64,000 nucleotides of DNA from contig NZ_CAJHBI010000009.1 of NCBI RefSeq assembly GCF_904846605.1, forward strand, positions 1 through 64,000. Direction: 5' to 3'. This stretch comes from Psychrobacter sp. 72-O-c (lineage in GTDB: Bacteria; Pseudomonadota; Gammaproteobacteria; Pseudomonadales; Moraxellaceae). Positions 16,671 to 25,904 of this stretch are shown in pieces. The notes beneath the pieces were generated by a model. That model saw only the letters and a list, made by a program, of their open reading frames with translations. It was not told the origin of the DNA and did no database searches. The position numbers were made by a program, and so were the translations under genes. Positions within the stretch are counted from its first letter, which is position 1. Every line of letters begins with the position of its first letter.

Positions 16671-18359
16671 TTAATTCGCAGATTCAAAAAAAGTGGGTGC
16701 TGCTGCAACTTCTTGAGTAGTAATACCAAAAAATTTCAGTAAAGTTGGCGTAATAAAATCATGAGATACCGGCTGATTGGTCATATCAGATAGACTGTTA
16801 GAATTAATACTATTGTCTTTGGGAGACCAGATAATTACTGGTACCTGCTTTTGGGCATTTGGCGCAATACTGTAGGGAAGGCCGTGCAAGTAAATATTGT
16901 TCTCACCCAAACTTTCTCCATGATCACTAATATATACCATCACCACATCATAATCTTGCTGATAGGGTTTTAGCGTATCAATAACGGCATTCAAAAAGTA
17001 ATCGGTATAACGAATCGCATTGTCATAGCCATTTATGACGGATTGAGCATCACATTTAGAAAGCTCGTTGGTCATGCATACCGGTTTGTACTCCTCAAAT
17101 TCTTTGGGATAGCGTTTGTAGTAAGCAGGGCCATGATTACCCATCTGATGCAGCACAATCAGCGTGTCTTTTTTGCTAGTAGAGGGGGAAGCGTCTGATT
17201 TGACTAAGGTATCAAAACCATCAAGCATACCAATATCTCTACATTCACTATCGCAGTTAGGGTTTACCCCGGGAGTTTTATAGTCCTCAAAAGTCACTCG
17301 GTCTGCCACGCCTTTAGAACTAGAGTTATTGTCTCGCCAAATGACATTAACGCCTTGCTTATTTAACGTATCAAGCACGTTTTCATTATACTCAGCAGTA
17401 TCGATATCGTAGTCTTTTCTATTGGCATAACTGAACATGCAAGGCACCGAATATGCTGTAGATGTCCCGCAAGAAGTCGCGTTTTTAAAGCTATAGATAT
17501 CTGGCTGGCTGGCGAGCAGTGGCATAGTATCGCGCTTATAACCGTTTAAGCCAATGTGATCCGCTCGAACTGTTTCTCCTACCACAAAGACCATTAGCTT
17601 AGGTTTCGCTGTACTACTGACGGGTGCTATACGTTTTGCATCTGTGGCATGAAGTATCATGGTATTAGGTCGGCTTAGCTCATCGACATAATCGGTACCG
17701 AGTTTGATCACTGAATAAATGGGAGTAATGGGATTGGTATAACTACGCACTAATTTATGCTGGCGAAAAAAGCTGGCGTACTGATTACCGAATGGTAATA
17801 GGCAGACTGCTATTAGTGCAATAGACAGTATCAAAGTGGCTGTCTTTTGCAATATTGCTCGACGCCAAGAAGGACGCTTTAAACGAATTTTTCTGATAAT
17901 AAAGGCTGGTAGTACGCCTAACAATAGTACTCGAATAATCAAGCTTGGTGCCATCAATCCCATCGCTTCAGCTTGGTCAGTCTGTAAGCTATTGGTGAGC
18001 ATATTACTATCAAATATCGTCCCATACGCATCAGTAAAATAGCCACAGATTGCTGCAATAATTACCATTGTAATCAATACTATCTTTGCCGTTGGTCGAT
18101 AGCATAGCAGCTGAAATACTAACCACATCAGTCCAAACAGTAAGCCGGTAAGGGAAATTAGAAAGCCAATATTGTCAGCTACTGGGTAAATAGTCAGCAC
18201 TTGCTTAAAAAAGCCAATATTTGCCGTAGCGACCAGATATAACGTAACTACTATAATCAGGTAAGTAAGATTGACCTCACGATTATAGAATTTGCTTCTA
18301 ACGCTATTTACACTATCAGACTTTACAATATTTGTATCAAGCACTAATAATTTTGACAT
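16671..18359 (-). CDS. eptA: Lipid A phosphoethanolamine transferase (EptA/MCR family)
   Basis: This 562-residue protein has five N-terminal membrane helices (about residues 30-195) and a periplasmic sulfatase-like domain. It carries GETVRADHIGLNGY, the catalytic Thr region ATSCGTSTAYSVPCMFS, HQMGNHGPAYYKRYP and ISDHGESLGENNIYLHG. These supply the zinc ligands Glu, Thr, Asp and His. Several Cys pairs fit the disulfides of the family. It moves phosphoethanolamine from phosphatidylethanolamine to lipid A, lowering negative charge and polymyxin binding. The start at 18359 (MSKLLVLDTN) has AAGAAG seven bases upstream; the ATG at 18395 has no good Shine-Dalgarno. Whether it gives clinically relevant colistin resistance cannot be told from sequence. 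Confidence 0.93.
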   Translation of the reverse strand: MSKLLVLDTNIVKSDSVNSVRSKFYNREVNLTYLIIVVTLYLVATANIGFFKQVLTIYPVADNIGFLISLTGLLFGLMWLVFQLLCYRPTAKIVLITMVIIAAICGYFTDAYGTIFDSNMLTNSLQTDQAEAMGLMAPSLIIRVLLLGVLPAFIIRKIRLKRPSWRRAILQKTATLILSIALIAVCLLPFGNQYASFFRQHKLVRSYTNPITPIYSVIKLGTDYVDELSRPNTMILHATDAKRIAPVSSTAKPKLMVFVVGETVRADHIGLNGYKRDTMPLLASQPDIYSFKNATSCGTSTAYSVPCMFSYANRKDYDIDTAEYNENVLDTLNKQGVNVIWRDNNSSSKGVADRVTFEDYKTPGVNPNCDSECRDIGMLDGFDTLVKSDASPSTSKKDTLIVLHQMGNHGPAYYKRYPKEFEEYKPVCMTNELSKCDAQSVINGYDNAIRYTDYFLNAVIDTLKPYQQDYDVVMVYISDHGESLGENNIYLHGLPYSIAPNAQKQVPVIIWSPKDNSINSNSLSDMTNQPVSHDFITPTLLKFFGITTQEVAAAPTFFESAN

Positions 18360-18585
18360 ACACGGACTTCTTAATAGAATGAGAAAGGGTGTCATTCTTT
18401 AAGGTAGCAGGTGCGGTGTTAAGAAAATGTTAAGCTGGTTGGGCTTGATAAGTGGTTTAGAGCTTGAGTCAAAAACTATGAAAGCTGAATATTTAATGAG
18501 AGATTTTTAGCATTAGATATGTTTATCAAATCTGTTTATCAGATCAGGGAATGCTCCAATTCTAAATATTTGAAATAACAGACAC

Positions 18586-18616
18586 AAAAAAACCCCAAAC
18601 AAAGTTATGTTTGAGG
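18586..18616 (-). terminator. Rho-independent terminator after tRNA-Asp
   Basis: On the minus strand, a stem CCTCAAAC/GTTTGGGG with a short loop is followed by seven T. It lies 43 bp after the CCA end of tRNA-Asp. Confidence 0.85.
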
Positions 18617-18658
18617 CGAAACTTGCTTAAACCCAAAGGTTTAAATTCGTTTTAAATA

Positions 18659-18735
18659 TGGCGCAGCGGACGGGACTCGAACCCGCGACCCCCGGCGTGA
18701 CAGGCCGGTATTCTAACCAACTGAACTACCGCTGC
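18659..18735 (-). tRNA. tRNA-Asp (GTC)
   Basis: This is a 77-base cloverleaf on the minus strand, including an encoded CCA. The acceptor is GCAGCGG/CCGCTGC, the D-arm GTTCAGTTGGTTAGAA, the anticodon loop CTGTCAC with anticodon GTC, and the T-arm GCGGGTTCGAGTCCCGT. It is the second gene of a two-tRNA transcript after tRNA-Val. Confidence 0.97.
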
Positions 18736-18790
18736 TTAGGTCGTTTTTAGCGTCTTGCCCTTATAAATAGGACCCACTTCGCTAAATGAG

Positions 18791-18866
18791 TGGTGGGTGA
18801 TGACGGATTCGAACCGCCGACATTCTGCGTGTAAGGCAGACGCTCTACCAACTGAGCTAATCACCC
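18791..18866 (-). tRNA. tRNA-Val (TAC)
   Basis: This is a 76-base cloverleaf on the minus strand with encoded CCA. The acceptor is GGGTGAT/ATCACCC, the anticodon loop CTTACAC with anticodon TAC, and the T-loop TTCGAAT. A consensus promoter lies about 160 bp upstream. Confidence 0.97.
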
Positions 18867-18910
18867 TTGAGAAACGTATAAAAAAAGCAGCGCTTTTTTA
18901 GTTTCGCAAG

Positions 18911-18934
18911 AGAAATCCTTTAAATAGGATTTCT
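18911..18934. repeat. 9-bp inverted repeat in tRNA leader
   Basis: AGAAATCCT and AGGATTTCT form a perfect 9-bp stem with a 6-base loop, between the tRNA promoter and tRNA-Val. It could be a processing signal in the leader. Confidence 0.6.
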
Positions 18935-19026
18935 TAGAAGTTTGATTATCTAAAGGTGTCACACTCTAGAATCAGAAAAACTTCCAACAACTCAGAACTA
19001 ATTAAAGCCCCTTGCTGTGGGTGTGT

Positions 19027-19054
19027 ATTATATACATTTACATTGGCCTGTCAA
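19027..19054 (-). promoter_or_regulatory. Consensus sigma-70 promoter of the tRNA pair
   Basis: On the minus strand, TTGACA (19054-19049) and TATAAT (19032-19027) are both perfect consensus hexamers with a 16-base spacer. Transcription would run into tRNA-Val and tRNA-Asp. Confidence 0.88.
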
Positions 19055-19232
19055 ATATTATTTCACATATTTTATAAAATGGTCGCTATTATGTGGCAAA
19101 GGTGAATGATTGGGGGTAAAGGCAGGCTACACAGTTGCCTATTGTGTGACTGCCAAAATTTACTATACTAGTAACGTTTTAGTAAGAGCGCTTATGTTTA
19201 GTTAGTTTTAAGTATATGAGTCGTATTGGTTA

Positions 19233-20870
19233 ATGGAGGTGAACATAAAAGCTTTAACTACTGAGTCGCAACTTGCAGCGTGGTCGTGGGGCGACTTTGC
19301 AGGGTACGGTCTCATATTGAACATTATCTTGATGGTGGTGCTGACCCTACGTATTGTTTCGGTGCAGCGCAACATTGGGGTAGCCATTGCGTGGATAGCC
19401 GTGTTGTATACGCTACCTCTAGTAGGGCTGTTTGCTTATATTTTGGTGGGTGAGCCCATGATTGGTCGCCGTTATCGTCAGCGGATGGAACAGGCAGGCA
19501 TCATTATGAATGAAATGGCGGAGCGTGAGCGTTTGGTTTTTGATAAAGGCCAAGAGCTACTCCCTGAACACTATCGCGGTGTTAGCCAAATGGGCACCCG
19601 CTGGACAGGGTTTGGGGTATTTTCAGACCATGACATGCAGCTATTAACTCACTCTAATGCTATTTTTGAGCTTTTGATTGATGATATTAACGCCGCTCAA
19701 CGTACTATTTTGATAGAGTTTTATATTATCTATCCGAAGGGGCAAGTGTTAGATGTCATACAAGCGTTGATGGCGGCCGCTCAGCGCGGGGTAGAGTGTC
19801 ACCTTCTCATAGATAGTGTGGGTAGTTTTAGTTTCTTTAATAGCGACGAGCATAGGGATTTAGAACGTGCTGGCGTCTTTGTGCATCAATCGCTGCCAGT
19901 AGGTTTATTTAAGACCTTATTTAAGCGTTCTGATCTGCGCAACCATCGCAAGATTGTGGTTATTGACGAATATATTGGTTATATAGGCAGTTTTAACTTG
20001 GTCGATCCTAAGTTTTTTAAGCAAGATAAAGATGTCGGACAGTGGATTGATGTGGCGATACGAAGTGTCAGTCAGCAGCCAATCAGTATTGCAACCGCGA
20101 TGGCCAAGGTGGTGGTCACTGATATTGGCGCTGAGAATAATGACAATTTGGATGCGTTGCATCAACGAGTTAATAACTATACGCGTAAATTATACGTGTT
20201 AGATCCGACTATTAATGATATGAATAGTCGCATAAAGGTGCTAGATGATGGCGTAGATCATTTTGAACAACTTAACACTGGGTCAACGTCAATCGTCATT
20301 CCGCAGATGCCAGTGGTAAAAGGTGTGGTGGCACAGCTGATTCCCTCAGCACCACAATTGACCGCACATGTGATTTATAATACTTTAGTGACCATTATCC
20401 ACCGCGCTAATAAACGTATTCAAATTACCACGCCATATTTTGTTCCTGATGAAGCTTTATCAGGAGCGTTAGTCACAGCGGCTAAGCGCGGTGTTGATGT
20501 GACGCTGATTGTCCCTGAAAAGGTCGATTCGTTTTTGGTACAGCATGCTTCGCAAGCTTATTATCAAGAGCTGTTAGAGGCGGGGGTGACCATTGCTTTA
20601 TTTAAAGGCGGCCTGCTACATGCCAAAACAGTGGTTATCGATGATGACTATTGTTTATTTGGTACGGTCAATATTGATATGCGCAGCTTTTATTTAAATA
20701 TGGAGGTTAGTTTGGCGATTTATACCCCAGAAATGGTCGCGCAGGTTGCTGACTGTCAGGAGTCATACTTACAAAGCTGTCGTTTTATGGGCTTAGAAGA
20801 ATGGGAGCAGCGCCGTGATTATAAACGCTTATTCGATAATGTCGTACGCCTGTTTAGTCCCTTGCTGTAG
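19233..20870 (+). CDS. clsA: Cardiolipin synthase A
   Basis: This is a 545-residue phospholipase D-superfamily enzyme. Two N-terminal membrane helices (about residues 20-75, ending GLFAYILVGEP) anchor it. Two HKD motifs follow: HRKIVVID at about residue 236 and HAKTVVIDDD at about 465, each with a downstream Gly-Thr/Ser-x-Asn. It condenses two phosphatidylglycerols to cardiolipin at the inner membrane. Some family members have about 480 residues; here extra residues separate the two catalytic halves (about 290-350). Start choice is uncertain: the ATG at 19233 overlaps a GGAGG at 19235-19239 that may belong to a later start such as the GTG at 19239. Confidence 0.9.
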   Translation: MEVNIKALTTESQLAAWSWGDFAGYGLILNIILMVVLTLRIVSVQRNIGVAIAWIAVLYTLPLVGLFAYILVGEPMIGRRYRQRMEQAGIIMNEMAERERLVFDKGQELLPEHYRGVSQMGTRWTGFGVFSDHDMQLLTHSNAIFELLIDDINAAQRTILIEFYIIYPKGQVLDVIQALMAAAQRGVECHLLIDSVGSFSFFNSDEHRDLERAGVFVHQSLPVGLFKTLFKRSDLRNHRKIVVIDEYIGYIGSFNLVDPKFFKQDKDVGQWIDVAIRSVSQQPISIATAMAKVVVTDIGAENNDNLDALHQRVNNYTRKLYVLDPTINDMNSRIKVLDDGVDHFEQLNTGSTSIVIPQMPVVKGVVAQLIPSAPQLTAHVIYNTLVTIIHRANKRIQITTPYFVPDEALSGALVTAAKRGVDVTLIVPEKVDSFLVQHASQAYYQELLEAGVTIALFKGGLLHAKTVVIDDDYCLFGTVNIDMRSFYLNMEVSLAIYTPEMVAQVADCQESYLQSCRFMGLEEWEQRRDYKRLFDNVVRLFSPLL

Positions 20871-20988
20871 CGGTTCATTGTAGCCATTCAAATTTTAGGT
20901 TAAGGTAAGCTCTTACTATTTTATTATAGTCGCCGTCGACTCATTACTGCCACTGTCAACTTATTTCATCAAAGGATACGCTTGCCTC

Positions 20989-22659
20989 ATGCCTGCTATA
21001 TCTGCTTCTTCCTTAACGCCCCTCGACTATATTGCAGAAGATTATTGGCAAGACTTTTTAGACAAGCGTCCTATCGCTGGCAGCATGGCTTATGAAGCAC
21101 AGTTGCGCAACTGCCAGTTAGATGAGTCGTTGGTAAGCTTACAGCGGATAGATACGTTATTATCGCAAATACGCCGTGATAGGGTTAAAGCTAGCACATG
21201 GGATGAAACCACGATACTGGCTGATGAGCGCTATCGTAATTTGCTGGTGTTTTTGGCGTTTTACGCAGGACGAATATTGGCGCGGCAGTGGCAAAATACG
21301 CCTCATTGGTATGGTCAATTTGAGCTGCGTGCTCGCTATCCTAAATTAGCAATGACAACTGATGACTTTTATCAGCATATGGCGGTGCTGTACAATGACA
21401 CCTCTGTTTTTATTGCGGCTGTTACCCATGATACTAATATTAAAGGGAGCGAAGACAATAATAGAGATGATAGTAATTATAAAGTAATTGCTCCCGTATT
21501 TTTTGCTTTAGAGCCAATAGGGCTACGTCTGTTTGGGCATATAGATCGGCATTTTGAGGCGGTACATGGGGGACAAATAGCCAGCGGCTTATATCAAGCA
21601 GTCATCACACGGCTACCCAACGTGACTGCTGCCCCTGTGACTGCTGGTCAGACTGCTACTGTTGTGCCAATTTTAAGTACCAGTTTGAACCTAGGCTCAG
21701 ATGTAAGTTTAAACTCAACTCAAGCTGTCATGCTTGCTAAGACCACAGAAGGTGACGTTTTACCTGAAGTAGATTCCAAAACCGCTCCCAAAGTAACCAG
21801 TGCTATAACAGACAAGACGCTAAATAATCCTGCTGGCGATAAGTTTAAACCAGTAGATAGTCGAGCCGATAGAGTGTCTGCTAATAAAATCTCTGCTAAT
21901 AAAGCCTCTATAATTCCCACACTAGTCGCTGTGACTGATGCGGGCTCATCTGGCGACGAGAATCATGCAAAATCAATCCCAACTGAAGATTTATCTTCAC
22001 TACCAAAAAAAGTAGCTCCTCTCGTAGCACCGCCAACGCCTGAAATTTTTATTCAACTGCTCACAGAGCTAGATGAGATTGAGGTGACACAAACTGTCGG
22101 CAACGATGACTATCAACAAGCGCGAAAAATCCTCGACCAGTTTGAACAATATATCGCTAAGCAAAATAAGCCACGTGCACAAGTCATTTTCTCCGAGTCC
22201 CATCAAGCTGCAAAGCAACAAGCTCTTATGAAGTTAAAAAATTCTGCTGACCTTAGTAATACCGCTGCCATGCTACGCCTTGCTATGTATGAACTGCTAG
22301 ATGAAAGGCTGACAACAGATAGTGAAAAAGGTAAAGATACTGGCAAAGATACTGGCAAAGAGGTAGGGGTTGAATGGATCAAGCAAGCTGCTCATAAAAA
22401 AGACAGCCGCGCCCAGCGCTTGCTTAGTAGAATGTATTATCAAGGGGTAGGTGTGCCGCAAGATATTAATAGCGGTAAACACTGGCTTGAGCAAGCGGCT
22501 GAAAATGGTCACGTAGAAGCAGCCAATCTCGTTGGGCAGTGGCAGCAAGCGCAAACGTTGATAACGACACGCCAGCAGGAGCAACATAGCCTTAAGCGCT
22601 ATCAATTATTGATTGGCGCTGTGATAGTAGCCGCGTTATTGTTAATCATTTTTGTATAA
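20989..22659 (+). CDS. Sel1-repeat tail-anchored membrane protein
   Basis: This 556-residue protein of unknown function has three parts. The first is an N-terminal globular domain (about 1-215) containing YRNLLVFLAFYAGRILARQWQ and FALEPIGLRLFGHID. The second is a long low-complexity linker (about 216-350). The third is a C-terminal part with one or two Sel1-like repeats (AQRLLSRMYYQGVGVPQDINSG then HWLEQAAENGHVEAA) followed by one transmembrane helix at the very end (LIGAVIVAALLLIIFV). Sel1 repeats mediate protein binding. The last helix with almost no residues after it makes this a tail-anchored protein facing the cytoplasm. It lies 118 bp after clsA. Confidence 0.75.
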   Translation: MPAISASSLTPLDYIAEDYWQDFLDKRPIAGSMAYEAQLRNCQLDESLVSLQRIDTLLSQIRRDRVKASTWDETTILADERYRNLLVFLAFYAGRILARQWQNTPHWYGQFELRARYPKLAMTTDDFYQHMAVLYNDTSVFIAAVTHDTNIKGSEDNNRDDSNYKVIAPVFFALEPIGLRLFGHIDRHFEAVHGGQIASGLYQAVITRLPNVTAAPVTAGQTATVVPILSTSLNLGSDVSLNSTQAVMLAKTTEGDVLPEVDSKTAPKVTSAITDKTLNNPAGDKFKPVDSRADRVSANKISANKASIIPTLVAVTDAGSSGDENHAKSIPTEDLSSLPKKVAPLVAPPTPEIFIQLLTELDEIEVTQTVGNDDYQQARKILDQFEQYIAKQNKPRAQVIFSESHQAAKQQALMKLKNSADLSNTAAMLRLAMYELLDERLTTDSEKGKDTGKDTGKEVGVEWIKQAAHKKDSRAQRLLSRMYYQGVGVPQDINSGKHWLEQAAENGHVEAANLVGQWQQAQTLITTRQQEQHSLKRYQLLIGAVIVAALLLIIFV

Positions 22660-22691
22660 CAGGACTTTATTTACAGTACTGGATTTAAAGA

Positions 22692-22757
22692 TCTGTTTTT
22701 AACAAACCTCGCGCAGAAATCCCCTACCTCTAAGGTAGTGGGTAGTTCATATAGCTA
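22692..22757. repeat. Solo hairpin related to the TnpB element ends
   Basis: The stem CCCCTACC/GGTAGTGGG with loop TCTAA is followed by TAGTTCATA. The upstream part (CTGTTTTTAACA...GCGCAGAA) matches the hairpin at 24576-24628. The right flank GGGTAGTTCATAT matches the hairpin at 25905-25947. No transposase is attached, so it is a solitary IS end or a small non-autonomous element. Confidence 0.7.
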
Positions 22758-22872
22758 GGTTTAAAAACCTTAGTTTAAAAGGTTATTGTTAAGCGCTAAT
22801 TTCAGGTAGAATTAACGCATTTTTTGACGCCATCTTTTTATTATTTCATCCATTATTAACCCGGGCTTTTGC

Positions 22873-24552
22873 ATGCCATCTTTTCATTTACCTCCACAGC
22901 CGTCTACCAATCCCGATTCGCTCGCGCCTGTCAATCAGCTAGACGCTATCTCAGTACCCTTGACCACACGCATGCCTAGCATGCCACCTTGGTATTATCG
23001 ATTTATTATTACCTTATTAAAACCACTATACCGCCTGCAAGTATGGCGGCGTTCGTATAAGCGTGATAATTATCAGCAAGAGGTTGCACAGCGTTTTGGT
23101 AAACATTACCCACCGCGTCCCGTGGCCGATGTCAGCACTGATGCTAACAAAGCCGATGTTAATAATTCTAATATTAATAGCTTTGATGTTAATAATAAAA
23201 CTATTTGGTGTCATGCGGTTTCCTTAGGTGAGACCAATACGATTGCACCATTATTAGACTCTTTATTAGCGCAGGGCTATCAGATATGGCTGACCAATAC
23301 CACGCAGACTGGGTTTGCTCGTGGTGCCGGCCGTTTCGCAGATGAGATTGCTCAAGGTCGATTGAGTCACAGCTATGTACCAGTAGACAGTCCGGCGGTG
23401 ATTGAGACCTTTTTGGCGCATGTGCAACCAGTCGCTGCGCTGTTTGTAGAAACTGAGCTATGGGCAAATATTCTGGTTAAGCTCTCTCAACATCATATTC
23501 CAAGTATTTTAGTTAATGGTCGCTTATCAGCTGCGTCTTTTACCCGTTACCAAAAAATTAGCGCGGTGAGTCGCAGCATGATGCAAAACCTGACCTTAAT
23601 CATCGCCCAAGATGATGAATCTGCTAAGCGCTTTCGGCAGTTGGGCGCTCATAGTGCACAGATTCGCGTGGCAGGCTCGCTTAAATGGGTGATTAATAGC
23701 CCTAAAATTGACGTTAAAGTCACTGATATAAAAGACGATAATGACGTTATACAGAAGCAAATAGAGAAGCAAAAAGGTGGTATTGAGAGCGATATTGAAA
23801 GTGGTACTGAAAGTGACATGGGAAATGACCCTAAAGTTGAATTAGAGCAGTCAAAACAGTTCGACCGACCTATTTGGGTAGCAGCAAGCACACATAGCGG
23901 TGAAGAAGATACCGCGCTGTCATTACAACAGCAGCTATTATCAATCCCCGCACTGGCTGAAGCCTTACTAATTATCGTGCCCAGACATCCTGAGCGCTTC
24001 AATGAAGTGGCAGAGCTTGTTCAAAAGTCAGGGTTACAAATGGCGCGACGTAGTAATCAGGAAGCCATCAGCGCGCAGACGCAAGTTTATCTGGCAGATA
24101 GTATGGGTGAGCTTATGCACTGGTATGCATTGGCTGACGTGGCGCTGGTCGGTGGCTCATTGGTTGATATTGGTGGACATAACCCTGTTGAGCCGGCGAG
24201 TGTGGCAACGCCTGTATTGATGGGAGGCTATACCCAGTCTTGTCAAAGTGTGGTTGATAAACTTGCTGGCGTTGGCGCGCTATATCAGCCGAGCAATCAT
24301 TTTTATCGAGCTCTTACTCTTGATGACCAGCCAGTCGAGCAGAATAGATCTGAACTTATTGTGCAAGCTGCGGATGCTGATGATAGCGCCCTTATTTATG
24401 AACAACTGCAGTTGTGGCTCAGTCATCCGCAACTAGCGACGCAGGCAGGACAGGCAGGTAAGCAGTTAACCCTACAGCAGCAATCGGTACTTACTCGTCA
24501 ACTTACAATGATTGAAGAGGTTGTTAAGCAATTTCCGAGCAGTGAATACTAA
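22873..24552 (+). CDS. waaA: 3-deoxy-D-manno-octulosonic acid (Kdo) transferase
   Basis: This is a 559-residue GT-B glycosyltransferase that adds Kdo to lipid IVA at the inner face of the cytoplasmic membrane. It has the N-terminal membrane-associated segment (WYYRFIITLLKPLYRLQVWRRS), then IWCHAVSLGE with the catalytic Glu, LTNTTQTG, PVDSP, FVETELWANIL and VNGRLS. The C-terminal half has WVAASTHSGEE, IIVPRHPERF and GGSLVDIGGHNPVEPA. The family usually has about 420-430 residues. The excess is two low-complexity inserts, Asp/Asn-rich at about 86-112 and Asp/Glu/Lys-rich at about 275-330. Both lie in loops, so the core fold should be intact. Confidence 0.93.
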   Translation: MPSFHLPPQPSTNPDSLAPVNQLDAISVPLTTRMPSMPPWYYRFIITLLKPLYRLQVWRRSYKRDNYQQEVAQRFGKHYPPRPVADVSTDANKADVNNSNINSFDVNNKTIWCHAVSLGETNTIAPLLDSLLAQGYQIWLTNTTQTGFARGAGRFADEIAQGRLSHSYVPVDSPAVIETFLAHVQPVAALFVETELWANILVKLSQHHIPSILVNGRLSAASFTRYQKISAVSRSMMQNLTLIIAQDDESAKRFRQLGAHSAQIRVAGSLKWVINSPKIDVKVTDIKDDNDVIQKQIEKQKGGIESDIESGTESDMGNDPKVELEQSKQFDRPIWVAASTHSGEEDTALSLQQQLLSIPALAEALLIIVPRHPERFNEVAELVQKSGLQMARRSNQEAISAQTQVYLADSMGELMHWYALADVALVGGSLVDIGGHNPVEPASVATPVLMGGYTQSCQSVVDKLAGVGALYQPSNHFYRALTLDDQPVEQNRSELIVQAADADDSALIYEQLQLWLSHPQLATQAGQAGKQLTLQQQSVLTRQLTMIEEVVKQFPSSEY

Positions 24553-24575
24553 GATTTATGGATAACTTTTAATAA

Positions 24576-24628
24576 CTGTTTTTAACACCTCAGCGCAGAA
24601 GTCCCCTACTTCTAAAGTAGTGGGATGA
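24576..24628. repeat. Left-end hairpin of the TnpB element
   Basis: The stem CCCCTACTT/AGTAGTGGG with loop CTAA is preceded by CTGTTTTTAACACC and GCGCAGAA, shared with the solo copy at 22.7 kb. The right flank (GGGATGAATGCG) differs from the other two copies. Confidence 0.65.
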
Positions 24629-24699
24629 ATGCGTATTTTTAGGTTACTATTTGATGTTTTTGGTATAATAAACATAACACTTAATAAAGCAAGTATCTC

Positions 24700-25848
24700 A
24701 TGACCAAGCAAGTCCTTAACGCCTATAAAGTCAGACTGTACCCGATAGAGGATCAGCAGCTATTCTTTACTAAGTCATTTGGTTGTACGCGCTTTATTTG
24801 GAACAAGATGCTTAATGATAAGATTGAGTATTACAAAGAAAATAAAACCGAACTCAAAAACACGCCAGCTCAGTACAAGACTGAGTTTGAGTGGTTAAAA
24901 GAGGTGGATAGCTTAGCTTTAGATAATGTGCAGCAAAACCTACGCAGTGCTTATAGCAAGTTCTTCAAACAAGGCGCAGGCTTCCCTAAATTCAAGAAAA
25001 AAGGACAAAAAGACAGTTACACCACCAACAACCAAAAAGGGACAGTGGCGGTCACAAACACCACCGTTAAGTTGCCTAGAATTGGTCACATCAAGGCGAA
25101 GATACACCGTTCTATCAATGGATTGATTAAGAGTGCCACCATCAGCAAAACCCCATCAGGTAAATACTACGTCAGCTTATTGGTTGAAACCGTTGTTTCT
25201 CTTTTACCAAAAACCCACTCTAATATCGGCATTGATTTAGGATTAACCCACTTTATCGTCCTATCAGACGGGTCAAAAGTTGCTAACCCTAAGTTTTTAG
25301 CTAGCTTACAAGATAAATTGGGGCGCGAACAAAAGATACTAGCTAAACGCAGATTGGTTGCTAGCAATCAACAGCGCAAACTATCTGACAGTAAAAACTA
25401 TCAAAAGCAGCGCCTAAAAGTTGCTAAGGTTTACGAGAAAATAACCCATACCCGTAAAGACTTTCTACATAAACTCTCATTCAATATCATCAAAAACCAC
25501 GATGTTATTGCGATTGAGGATTTGAACGTCAAAGGCATGGTTAAGAACAGGAAGCTTGCAAAAGCTATATCAGACAGCTCATGGTCAACATTTACCACTA
25601 TGCTTGCCTATAAAGCAGAATGGTACGGTAAAGCGCTTGTCAAAATAGACCGGTGGTATCCATCTTCTAAAACTTGCTCAGGCTGTGGTCATGTGCTGAC
25701 TAAAGAGGAGTTGCCGTTGTCAGTGCGATCATGGGACTGCCCGTTCTGTCTGCAAAATAATGATAGAGATATCAACGCTAGTATCAATATCCTCAATGAA
25801 GGGTTGCGCTGTCTAAAACTAAAAGAACCCTTGGTGCAAGGGAGTTAG
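24700..25848 (+). CDS. tnpB: RNA-guided nuclease TnpB (IS605 OrfB family)
   Basis: This 382-residue protein looks intact. The N-terminal helix-turn-helix/wedge part begins NAYKVRLYPIEDQQ. The split RuvC nuclease has Asp179 in IGIDLGL, Glu273 in AIEDLNVKGM and Asp357 in DRDINASINI. The zinc finger uses Cys326, Cys329, Cys347 and Cys350. TnpB proteins are ancestors of Cas12 and cut DNA next to a short motif, guided by an omega-RNA made from the right end of the element. They help retain the element after excision by TnpA. A TATAAT at 24664-24669 could serve as the -10 box. Shine-Dalgarno is weak. Confidence 0.93.
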   Translation: MTKQVLNAYKVRLYPIEDQQLFFTKSFGCTRFIWNKMLNDKIEYYKENKTELKNTPAQYKTEFEWLKEVDSLALDNVQQNLRSAYSKFFKQGAGFPKFKKKGQKDSYTTNNQKGTVAVTNTTVKLPRIGHIKAKIHRSINGLIKSATISKTPSGKYYVSLLVETVVSLLPKTHSNIGIDLGLTHFIVLSDGSKVANPKFLASLQDKLGREQKILAKRRLVASNQQRKLSDSKNYQKQRLKVAKVYEKITHTRKDFLHKLSFNIIKNHDVIAIEDLNVKGMVKNRKLAKAISDSSWSTFTTMLAYKAEWYGKALVKIDRWYPSSKTCSGCGHVLTKEELPLSVRSWDCPFCLQNNDRDINASINILNEGLRCLKLKEPLVQGS

Positions 25849-25904
25849 CTTAGTAAATTCGCCTAACCGCTGGTGCAAAACATCGTACTAAGTATGGGCG
25901 TTAC

